Part shown: piece after piece, positions 1 through 4,871 of the stretch | Layout of the letters: every line of letters starts with the position of its first letter | How positions within the stretch are numbered: the first letter of the stretch is position 1 | Source of the DNA: an uncultured Chloroflexota bacterium | GTDB lineage: Bacteria; Chloroflexota; Dehalococcoidia; Lucifugimonadales; CAJWER01 | NCBI GenBank assembly: GCA_913030785.1 | Contig: CAJWER010000182.1 | Span: 1-6,161 of the forward strand | Length of the DNA stretch: 6,161 nt | Reading direction: 5' to 3' | Program-made: the position numbers and the translations under genes | The notes under the pieces: generated by a model | The model's database searches: none | What the model was told of the DNA's origin: nothing | Seen by the model: the letters and a program-made list of their open reading frames with translations, nothing else

Positions 1-2
1 CC

Positions 3-719
3 ACCTACCTCCGTCCGCGGTTGGAGAGGACCGTCGGCGGTAGGGAGTTTCGGTGCGAGTTCATACGCTTCGACAACATCGACGAAGGGCCGGACCCCAA
101 GGACGTGGAGCTGACCTGGCTACAGGACGACGAGAACCTGATCGAGGTTCCGGCCGAGTATGAGCCGTCCGCCTCCGCGGGCTACACCTTTTGCTACGAA
201 CCGGCCGTGGCGCTGCTACCCGACGGGCGGCTGTTCACGATCCTTCGAACTGGCAACGGTAACATCTGGTACACGGTGTCCGAAGACGACGGCCACACAT
301 GGAGAAAGACCGAGGTCCTTCGCTACCGCGACGGCGGCGACCCCGTGCTCAACCCGGACTCTCCGGCGCCTATCTACGGACTGGAGGACGGCAGATATCT
401 GCTCTTCCTGCAGAACCACGACGGCTACGGGTACGGCAGGAAGGGACCGTTCGACTTGGACAGCCGGAGGCCACAATTCCTGGCGGTGGGGGAATACCGT
501 TCCGGAGCGCATCAGCCGGTCTGGTTCAGCGAGCCGCTGTTCTTCTGCGACACGCAGAGCGTCGGCGTGTTTCCGGAGTACAGGAAGTGGCTGTCGATGT
601 ACGCCAGTCTGACGGACCGGGACGGGGAGCGCATCTTCTGGTACACCGACCGAAAGATATTCGCCCTGGGACGGTACATCACCGACGAGATGCTGGCCGA
701 TCTGACTGTTCCTTCGTAG
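3..719 (+). CDS. BNR/sialidase-like beta-propeller protein, 5'-truncated by window edge
   Basis: The reading frame is open to the left edge (first complete codon at 3), so the true start lies outside the window; the TTG at 21 is in frame but is probably internal. The visible 238 codons contain one textbook Asp-box (Ser-x-Asp-x-Gly-x-Thr-Trp) at 279-302. It follows a strand reading EPAVALLPDGRLFTILRTG, which resembles the blade of exo-sialidase/BNR proteins where an active-site arginine (Arg at 246-248) sits in an L-R-T context. Further aromatic-rich strands (NHDGYGYG, WFSEPLFF, IFWYTDRKIF) fit the last blades of a six-bladed propeller. The family includes sialidases and many uncharacterised glycan hydrolases, so the substrate cannot be named. 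The gene ends at TAG 717-719. It is separated from the next gene, which lies on the opposite strand, by a repeat-bearing gap. Fold assignment is fairly sure; enzymatic activity is inference. Confidence 0.75.
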   Translation, partial: TYLRPRLERTVGGREFRCEFIRFDNIDEGPDPKDVELTWLQDDENLIEVPAEYEPSASAGYTFCYEPAVALLPDGRLFTILRTGNGNIWYTVSEDDGHTWRKTEVLRYRDGGDPVLNPDSPAPIYGLEDGRYLLFLQNHDGYGYGRKGPFDLDSRRPQFLAVGEYRSGAHQPVWFSEPLFFCDTQSVGVFPEYRKWLSMYASLTDRDGERIFWYTDRKIFALGRYITDEMLADLTVPS

Positions 720-769
720 ATACCCCTCGCCGCGGAAATGTGGCCTCAACTCGCAGTGCACGTCCTAGG

Positions 770-847
770 CCCCATCTCCAACCCTCCCTCGCGGTGCGGG
801 GGAGAGGATTGTCCTGAGCTTGCCGAAGGGAAGGTAGGGTGATGGGG
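770..847. repeat. Imperfect inverted-repeat element (REP/MITE-like)
   Basis: The outer arms CCCCATC (770-776) and GATGGGG (841-847) are perfect inverted copies. Inside them is a strong hairpin: CTCCCTCGC (784-792) pairs with GCGGGGGAG (796-804), nine pairs including one G-T wobble, over a three-base loop. Right of the hairpin, 809-830 contains TCCTGAGCTTGCCGAAGG, a sequence I associate from memory with abundant intergenic repeats in Dehalococcoidia/SAR202-type genomes. No second copy is present here, so multicopy status is inferred. The element could act as a transcript-end stabiliser or be a remnant of a non-autonomous mobile element. Confidence 0.5.
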
Positions 848-889
848 TCGGTGACAGGATCGCTGACGCTGCCCCATAGGGTGGTGGGC
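835..889 (+). repeat. Short direct repeat pair TAGGGTGATGGG / TAGGGTGGTGGG
   Basis: TAGGGTGATGGG at 835-846 recurs with one mismatch at 877-888, a period of 42 bases. The second copy lies just outside the inverted-repeat element. The CCCCAT at 872-877 also pairs with ATGGGG at 842-847, so this stretch may be a partly degraded second unit of the same repeat. The significance is uncertain in a G-rich segment. Confidence 0.35.
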
Positions 890-895
890 GGCGCC

Positions 896-1387
896 TTACG
901 CTTGCCCTCTACCGGCAATCAACTCCTCCCAGCTGCCTTCCTCGGAGATCTTGTGGTACTTGAGCTCCCCCATCCCTTTCAGGTCCTCTACCAGTGACTC
1001 CACGTAGGGGCGGTCCGTAGCACGCACCCTCCACTGCTCCACTCCCCCGTGCTGAATCTCCAGGCCGATCTTATGACACCGGTTCCTCTCGACCGCCTCT
1101 GAACAGTATCCGACCTGTGGTCCGGCGTTGGAGACCAGATGAATGAATGCTCTATCCGGAGAAACTTCAATCACTGAGACCTCTTTTATGATGTCGGCGC
1201 TTCGGAGAAAGTCCATCGCGGACTCGATGTCAGATTCAGTAGGGTTGTCGAGGGCGATGATCTCGTCGGCGCCACGGTTCTCGACAACGAAACCCCCTAC
1301 GGCGATCATCCGGACATTGGGCACGGCCCTGGAGAGCTCATTTGCTATGCACCCTCTATGGACCAGTCCAAACTCCAACAAGAACAT
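896..1387 (-). CDS. Bat/HTH_10-type regulator sensory domain-like protein lacking the helix-turn-helix
   Basis: The protein has 163 residues. The start at 1387 is chosen because AAAGGAG lies eight bases upstream and a TTGACA-containing promoter candidate lies inside the longer version that would begin at 1474. The N-terminus MFLLEFGLVHRGC, the central strand SVIEVSPDRAFIHLVSN, the segment EAVERNRCHKIGLEI and the C-terminal GGVEQWRVRATDRPYVESLVEDLKGMGELKYHKI resemble, from memory, the ligand-binding/associated region of bacterio-opsin-activator-like (HTH_10) regulators. Those normally continue into a DNA-binding helix-turn-helix of about 50 residues after the 'GEL' strand. Here the protein stops about 17 residues later at TAA (896-898), and no such domain is encoded downstream on this strand. 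It is soluble, with no signal peptide or membrane segment. It may be a stand-alone sensor or a truncated regulator. The gene is convincing; the family assignment is weak. Confidence 0.6.
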   Translation of the reverse strand: MFLLEFGLVHRGCIANELSRAVPNVRMIAVGGFVVENRGADEIIALDNPTESDIESAMDFLRSADIIKEVSVIEVSPDRAFIHLVSNAGPQVGYCSEAVERNRCHKIGLEIQHGGVEQWRVRATDRPYVESLVEDLKGMGELKYHKISEEGSWEELIAGRGQA

Positions 1388-1395
1388 CGCTACGG

Positions 1396-1402
1396 CTCCT
1401 TT
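1396..1402 (-). promoter_or_regulatory. Ribosome binding site AAAGGAG
   Basis: Read on the minus strand, AAAGGAG ends eight bases before the ATG at 1387-1385. It is a near-ideal Shine-Dalgarno sequence. It decides the start of the Bat-like gene in favour of the 163-residue form over a 192-residue form. Confidence 0.7.
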
Positions 1403-1421
1403 CGGTGAACTCGGCAGCCAC

Positions 1422-1449
1422 GGTATCGCCGGGCCGCTGACCCTGTCAA
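1422..1449 (-). promoter_or_regulatory. Candidate sigma-70-type promoter for the Bat-like gene
   Basis: On the minus strand a perfect TTGACA (1449-1444) is followed after 16 bases by GATACC (1427-1422), a poor -10 match; TACCGT at 18-base spacing is an alternative. The start of transcription would fall about 28 bases before the chosen ATG, with the ribosome site in between. The box overlaps TGAC-AGG-GTCA, a small inverted repeat that could serve as an operator. The -35 box is strong and the -10 box weak. Confidence 0.35.
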
Positions 1450-1747
1450 GGGCCTGCACGCCACGATTCCTCACGACCCGGCGCGCCAGGCCGTCCAGCG
1501 CGTTGATCCTGTTCCGGTGCTAGTGGGACTAATCTAACGGATTGTACAAAGATAGGGGCCAGATCATAGGGTCATGAAGACGCACTCGTAAGCTACATAT
1601 TGAACTTCTGAGTCAGGAGCTAGTCTAGCAGATCGAAGGTGGCGGCCCTCACGAAGATCCCGTTCACAAGGGCTGGAGGGGGAATCGAATCTCGCCCCCC
1701 CCCTCGCTCACAGAGCATGACCTATCGGCCCGCCGGAATACGGTCCT
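1450..1747. other. Intergenic region between two minus-strand genes
   Basis: These roughly 300 bases lie upstream of the Bat-like gene and downstream of the membrane protein gene. I see no convincing gene here. It contains a perfect palindrome GCTAG-T-CTAGC (1619-1629), an imperfect hairpin GCCCT (1645-1649) / AGGGC (1669-1673) with inner GAA/TTC pairing (1653-1655 and 1663-1665), a run of nine C (1695-1703), and the G/C-tract hairpin listed separately. A TCGAATC motif at 1686-1692 recalls a tRNA T-loop, but no cloverleaf can be drawn around it. Confidence 0.5.
1676..1705 (-). terminator. Terminator-like G/C hairpin after the membrane protein gene
   Basis: GAGGGGG (1676-1682) is complementary to CCCCCTC (1699-1705), seven pairs over a 16-base loop, with alternative registers because the C run is nine long. 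On the minus strand it lies about 43 bases after the TAA of the membrane protein gene. There is no run of T after it, so it is at best a non-canonical terminator or a transcript-end stabilising structure. Confidence 0.25.
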
Positions 1748-2371
1748 TTAGTCTTTGGCCCTGATGACCAGAACTCCCGTGGCGAGGGTTAGTATAGCTC
1801 CTCCGATAAACGGTATCCCCATAAGGTCGGAGGTGTAGTCACCGACCGCGACCCCGACGCCGATTAGGCCTATTACGACCATGAGTGCACCGAGGGACAC
1901 GTGCAGGTTCTTCTGAGTAAAGATGCTGACTCCTATCAGAGCGAACCCCAGAAAGCGGATGGCTTCCCCGGCGGAGCCAATGGCTCCGGAAGCGGCATAG
2001 AGGGCCTCCGCCGCAGCCTGCTTCCCGCCCGAGGCGGCTTCAGCTAGTCCAATGGTCAGCGCGGATTCTCCAACCACTAGCGTCGCGCCTATAATGTAAA
2101 ATAGCAGGCCCACTCTCATGTAATGGGCACTAGATCCTCCCGACATGGAGTGGTTCAGCCCGGCAAATCCAGCCGCCACTATTAGCATCCCCAGCGTGGC
2201 CACCGAGATTGCGGTTTTCACGAGTCCGGCATTCTCGCCCATCGCGGGGATAAATGCCGAGGCGTCACCCCAATCTACGTTGCCCACACTCGCGAACATA
2301 GGTATGAATGCCCCCCACAGCACGATGGGCCCGACAATCAGCAACAATCCCGTCAACGTACGTGAACTCAT
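1748..2371 (-). CDS. Uncharacterised six-helix integral membrane protein
   Basis: The protein has 207 residues. Hydrophobic stretches at about residues 6-28, 51-73, 86-110, 136-152, 157-178 and 183-203 predict six membrane helices. They are rich in Gly, Ala, Ile, Leu and Val, with short loops. The longest loop (about 111-135) is Ala/Gly rich, with acidic and Lys residues (EAASGGKQAAAEAL). The C-terminus is a short basic tail (RAKD). The general pattern recalls small six-helix DUF-type proteins such as the DUF4386 group, but I do not recognise a signature and assign no function. The start at 2371 is supported by AAAAAGGAG seven bases upstream. It is transcribed divergently from the GH127-like gene and lies 360 bases upstream of the Bat-like gene on the same strand, so co-transcription of those two is uncertain. 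Confidence 0.8.
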   Translation of the reverse strand: MSSRTLTGLLLIVGPIVLWGAFIPMFASVGNVDWGDASAFIPAMGENAGLVKTAISVATLGMLIVAAGFAGLNHSMSGGSSAHYMRVGLLFYIIGATLVVGESALTIGLAEAASGGKQAAAEALYAASGAIGSAGEAIRFLGFALIGVSIFTQKNLHVSLGALMVVIGLIGVGVAVGDYTSDLMGIPFIGGAILTLATGVLVIRAKD

Positions 2372-2378
2372 CGGTCAT

Positions 2379-2387
2379 CTCCTTTTT
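2379..2387 (-). promoter_or_regulatory. Ribosome binding site AAAAAGGAG
   Basis: On the minus strand this lies seven bases before the ATG at 2371-2369 and is an excellent match to the anti-Shine-Dalgarno. An out-of-frame ATG immediately after it (2378-2376) is too close to be used. Confidence 0.7.
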
Positions 2388-2440
2388 ATTCCACTGTTTT
2401 CCAGCAATTGTAACCAATGTATGCGCAAATACTGTCTCAG

Positions 2441-2469
2441 ATTACACCGATATACAGACGTATATGCAA
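2441..2469 (-). promoter_or_regulatory. Candidate promoter for the membrane protein gene
   Basis: On the minus strand TTGCAT (2469-2464) and TGTAAT (2446-2441) are separated by exactly 17 bases. The -10 box matches the consensus at five of six positions and the -35 box at three. The surroundings are locally AT-rich compared with the genes. It would give a leader of roughly 60 bases before the start at 2371. Confidence 0.35.
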
Positions 2470-2508
2470 GGGAAGCTGCGGCATAAACTGAGGAGGCCCG
2501 CCTGACAG

Positions 2509-2527
2509 CAACCGCGCGTTGCGGTTG
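2509..2527 (+). promoter_or_regulatory. Switchable hairpin CAACCGC / GCGGTTG
   Basis: CAACCGC (2509-2515) and GCGGTTG (2521-2527) form seven perfect pairs over a five-base loop. An overlapping alternative, GCAAC (2508-2512) with GTTGC (2518-2522), is mutually exclusive with it. It sits just upstream of the plus-strand promoter candidate, so it may be a DNA-level operator or, on the minus strand, part of a leader. Confidence 0.3.
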
Positions 2528-2553
2528 GCCCCCGATCTCCCATCGGCTAAACT
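2525..2553 (+). promoter_or_regulatory. Candidate promoter for the GH127-like operon
   Basis: TTGGCC (2525-2530) and TAAACT (2548-2553) are spaced by 17 bases and each matches the consensus at four of six positions. The AT-rich CTATATAAC follows at 2556-2564 and could serve as an alternative -10. Transcription from here would give a long, highly structured leader of roughly 270 bases. This is a weak call. Confidence 0.25.
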
Positions 2554-2606
2554 TTCTATATAACCCTGCCTTGGGGGGGATTATACGCCCGTGGGTCAAG
2601 AGCAGG

Positions 2607-2632
2607 GGTACAGCTTAGCTGTAGCTAGTACC
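2607..2632 (+). promoter_or_regulatory. Leader hairpin C
   Basis: GGTACAGCT (2607-2615) pairs with AGCT (2623-2626) and GTACC (2628-2632), nine pairs with a single bulged A at 2627 and a seven-base loop. The outer segments GCCC (2587-2590) and GGGC (2637-2640) could close a larger arm around it. Confidence 0.35.
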
Positions 2633-2686
2633 GGGTGGGCTTAGGCGCGACGGAGCTGGTGCGGAAAAAGGCGCCGTGGGCTATGC

Positions 2687-2715
2687 GGGGCAGGCTAGCT
2701 GCATTAGTCTGCCTC
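2687..2715 (+). promoter_or_regulatory. Leader hairpin E
   Basis: GGCAGGCTA (2689-2697) pairs with TAGTCTGCC (2705-2713), nine pairs with one G-U wobble and a seven-base loop. Two further outer pairs (2687-2715 and 2688-2714) extend it. The loop carries GCTGCAT. Confidence 0.35.
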
Positions 2716-2744
2716 TGGGGGCAGTATAGCAGGCCCCGGCAAGC

Positions 2745-2781
2745 CTCAATCGGGTCTTGCGGGTGCACCCGATACTATGAG
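2745..2781 (+). promoter_or_regulatory. Leader hairpin G, the strongest stem upstream of the GH127-like gene
   Basis: CTCAATCGGGT (2745-2755) pairs with ACCCGAT (2767-2773) and TGAG (2778-2781). This gives eleven perfect pairs interrupted only by a four-base bulge (2774-2777), with an 11-base loop. The right arm also belongs to a perfect ten-base palindrome GGGTGCACCC (2761-2770), so an alternative fold is possible. It ends about 50 bases before the start codon, a suitable place for an attenuator or protein-binding element. Confidence 0.4.
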
Positions 2782-2830
2782 ACGATTCTCGCTGAATCGA
2801 GTGTGATCGAGAGAGGCAAGAGCACCGGCA

Positions 2831-4801
2831 ATGAACAGACCTACAGACACTGCGACGGGCAACTTCTCCGACAGCCACATCCGTAAGGACATCCCGTCAT
2901 TCGACATCAACCCTTACGGTGGCGACCGCTACCAGGACCTGATTCCCGACACCCTCGATCTCCAGGAGCGCATGGCCCTGGCGGTCAACGGACTAACGGC
3001 TCCGACCGACCCAGATAAGGACTATCTCCTCTACTTCAGGGTGAATTTTCGCTCCAACCCGCCGAGCATGAGCCACGGCCCCTCAGACATCTGCCAGACC
3101 AAGTTCATGGAGGCGCTGCCATTAATGCGCCTGGCCTCCGGCAGCACGCTCAACGACCACGTCGACCCAGTCTGGATGGGGACCGCCCTCCGGATGATAG
3201 GGACCGATGGCCTTGCATACTGGCCGACCTACCCCTGGGCGGCCTATCCCGATTGGTGCGAGCCATGCGAACCCGGCCAGAGCCACTACTCAGTTCACAT
3301 GTTCTGCGGTCGCCTCATAGGGGCGATGACGCTCTACATGCAACACAACCCCTCCGGCCCCTGGGAAGGCGAGATACACAAGATCGTCGATGGCCTCCGC
3401 AGCATCGCCATAGACCGAGACGACTACGCCTTCTTTCCCCAGGGCGGCTTCCTGCCGAACACGCCTCGCGTCCAAAACGCAGAGGTGCCTATCGCCATCT
3501 GGGCCAGCCTAGCCGGCTGGACGATCCAGGGCCTGGCCCAGTACCACCGAGCTTCTGGGTACGAACCGGCAATCGAACTGGCCGGCAAGCTCTCCAGATA
3601 CATAGTGCACCACGGGGAGTACTACGGCCCCAACGGGGAGTTTCTGCCTAACTACGCGGGGCAGGGCGAGGCCGAAAGTGGCTACCAAACAGACGATCAG
3701 GGCTTCAATCCCGGCCCGCCGCCTGTTAATAATCTAATCCACTTCCAGCACCACATGGTGCCGCTCCTGGGTATACTTGACCACGCATTGGCTGTGGGTG
3801 ACCACGACCTGTCAGACTTCGTCCGCACAGCGTTCGAGTGGGGCAAGACCAAGGGAGACTCCTTAGTAGGTTACTTCCCAGAGAACATCGACAACGTCAA
3901 CGAGTTCGAGGCCTCCGAGCTGTGTGAGGTGGCGGGGATGACGGGCCTGGCCCTCAAACTCAGCGCTGCCGGTCTTGGCGACTACTGGGACGATGCCGAC
4001 CGCTGGCTGCGCAACCAGTTCGCCGAGGGCCAACTTACTCGCTCCGACTGGATATCTCATATGGCCGAGGGCGGTCTCGTTAGCGCCAGGTCGCGAATCC
4101 CACTATCAGCGATTGGTGCGCTGCTGGATAACATCGATCCCTCCCGAGTAGACCCGGAGAAGCTAGGAACGATGTCGCTGGAATCCGACACTGTCGATCG
4201 AGTGCCCGAAAGAAATCTGGGCGGGTTCGCGGGATGGCCCACGGCCAATGACTGGTTCGTCGGCCACGGCTCAGGCATGATGGCCTGCTGCACAGGCAAT
4301 GCCACCCGAGCGCTGTACTATGCCTGGGAACATATGGTCAGTTTTGTTGACGGCACACTGAGTGTAAACCTGCTGCTAAATCGACCGTCTCAGTGGGCCG
4401 ACATCCACAGCCACATCCCATATGCCGGGCAAGTCGACGTGATCATGAAACGGGCCGTCGGCAAGCTGCGCATACGCATCCCCGAATGGGTCTCGCCGCC
4501 CGAGGTGGCCTGCGCAGTGAACGACGACGACCACCAGCTCGGTTGGGACGGCCGGTACGCCGTGATCGCCAAGATAGCCCCGCGCGACAAGGTCTCGCTC
4601 ACGTTCCCGATCTCGGAGCGCCGACACGAGACGGATATTCAGCACCAGCGCTACCACCTGATTACCCGCGGCAACGAGGTGGTAGACATCTACCCACGGG
4701 GCCGCTTCAACCCCCTCTACCAGCGGGACCACTACCGCAACGACCAGACACGATGGAAGATGGCGGACCGGTTTGTTTCCGAGGAGTCCGTTACCTGGTA
4801 G
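2831..4801 (+). CDS. GH127-like (beta-L-arabinofuranosidase family, DUF1680-type) protein
   Basis: The protein has 656 residues, close to the family's usual length of about 650. No signal peptide or membrane segment is visible, so it is probably cytoplasmic. Two family landmarks are present. Glu363-Leu-Cys365 lies in ASELCEVAGMTGLALKLSAAG, followed by the helix WDDADRWLRNQF. Cys486-Cys487 lies in MMACCTGNATRALYYAWEHMV, matching the 'CC..N..R' signature. In characterised GH127 enzymes the Glu, that Cys and the Cys pair bind zinc, and the first of the pair is the nucleophile (Cys486 here). A beta-sandwich-like tail follows (DVIMKRAVGKLRIRIPEWV), typical of the family. Odd points: the Glu363-to-Cys486 interval is about 120 residues, longer than I recall for the type enzyme, and the conserved general-acid glutamate region is not clearly recognisable, with Glu351 one candidate. 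The start is the first ATG after an in-frame TGA (2804-2806); the only Shine-Dalgarno-like AGAGAGG is about 14 bases away, which is unusually far. Substrate unknown. Confidence 0.75.
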   Translation: MNRPTDTATGNFSDSHIRKDIPSFDINPYGGDRYQDLIPDTLDLQERMALAVNGLTAPTDPDKDYLLYFRVNFRSNPPSMSHGPSDICQTKFMEALPLMRLASGSTLNDHVDPVWMGTALRMIGTDGLAYWPTYPWAAYPDWCEPCEPGQSHYSVHMFCGRLIGAMTLYMQHNPSGPWEGEIHKIVDGLRSIAIDRDDYAFFPQGGFLPNTPRVQNAEVPIAIWASLAGWTIQGLAQYHRASGYEPAIELAGKLSRYIVHHGEYYGPNGEFLPNYAGQGEAESGYQTDDQGFNPGPPPVNNLIHFQHHMVPLLGILDHALAVGDHDLSDFVRTAFEWGKTKGDSLVGYFPENIDNVNEFEASELCEVAGMTGLALKLSAAGLGDYWDDADRWLRNQFAEGQLTRSDWISHMAEGGLVSARSRIPLSAIGALLDNIDPSRVDPEKLGTMSLESDTVDRVPERNLGGFAGWPTANDWFVGHGSGMMACCTGNATRALYYAWEHMVSFVDGTLSVNLLLNRPSQWADIHSHIPYAGQVDVIMKRAVGKLRIRIPEWVSPPEVACAVNDDDHQLGWDGRYAVIAKIAPRDKVSLTFPISERRHETDIQHQRYHLITRGNEVVDIYPRGRFNPLYQRDHYRNDQTRWKMADRFVSEESVTW

Positions 4802-4860
4802 GGTCATGGTCCGGTATACATCGTAACTAGCCGACAAGAGAGTTGTACTCACGCCGAACT

Positions 4861-4867
4861 GAGGAGG
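4861..4867 (+). promoter_or_regulatory. Ribosome binding site GAGGAGG
   Basis: GAGGAGG ends four bases before the ATG at 4872. It is a strong but closely spaced Shine-Dalgarno sequence and much stronger than the one of the gene upstream. This predicts high translation of the enolase-superfamily enzyme relative to the GH127-like protein. The 70-base gap before it shows only a poor promoter candidate (TTACCT 4791-4796, TATACA 4815-4820, 18-base spacing). Confidence 0.65.
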
Positions 4868-4871
4868 ACCA

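Larger units (their letters stand above)
720..895. other. Convergent intergenic region with repeat element
   Basis: This gap lies between two genes whose 3' ends face each other. It contains no plausible coding sequence on either strand. It holds the inverted-repeat element described separately and a near-identical direct repeat pair, and it is where a bidirectional terminator would be expected. No T-rich tail follows the main hairpin on either strand, so a classical intrinsic terminator is not visible. Confidence 0.6.
2372..2830. other. Divergent intergenic region with promoters and dense hairpin potential
   Basis: About 460 bases separate the divergent membrane protein and GH127-like genes. 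The left part is AT-richer and looks like promoter DNA. From about 2505 onward there is a series of inverted repeats, several listed separately; additional weaker ones are CCGAT/ATCGG (2532-2536 and 2542-2546), GGTGC/GCGCC (2658-2662 and 2671-2675, one wobble) and CGATTC/GAATCG (2783-2788 and 2794-2799). No tRNA, known riboswitch core or convincing small protein was recognised. A possible 83-codon frame at 2635-2886 overlaps the next gene and has no protein-like features. Confidence 0.5.

Noticed and set aside
216..918. Minus-strand frames opposite the sialidase-like gene and the repeat
   Set aside because: They are low-complexity, Arg/Pro/Val-rich shadows without ribosome sites or domains.
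1388..1474. N-terminal extension of the Bat-like protein (start at 1474)
   Set aside because: The extension contains the promoter candidate, is not protein-like, and the internal ATG at 1387 has a near-ideal ribosome site.
1676..1710. Possible tRNA 3' half because of the TCGAATC motif next to G/C stems
   Set aside because: No acceptor, D or anticodon arm can be drawn and the five-base T-stem is not complementary around the loop.
2486..2565. SAM-type riboswitch, because GGCCC..TGA...GCAACC and GGCTAA occur in order
   Set aside because: The required core (the GAGGGA-type segment and closing P1 helix) is missing and the spacing does not fit; the resemblance is superficial.
2635..2886. 83-codon frame in the leader region
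   Set aside because: It overlaps the start of the GH127-like gene in another frame, has no family resemblance, and coincides with the hairpin-rich non-coding leader.
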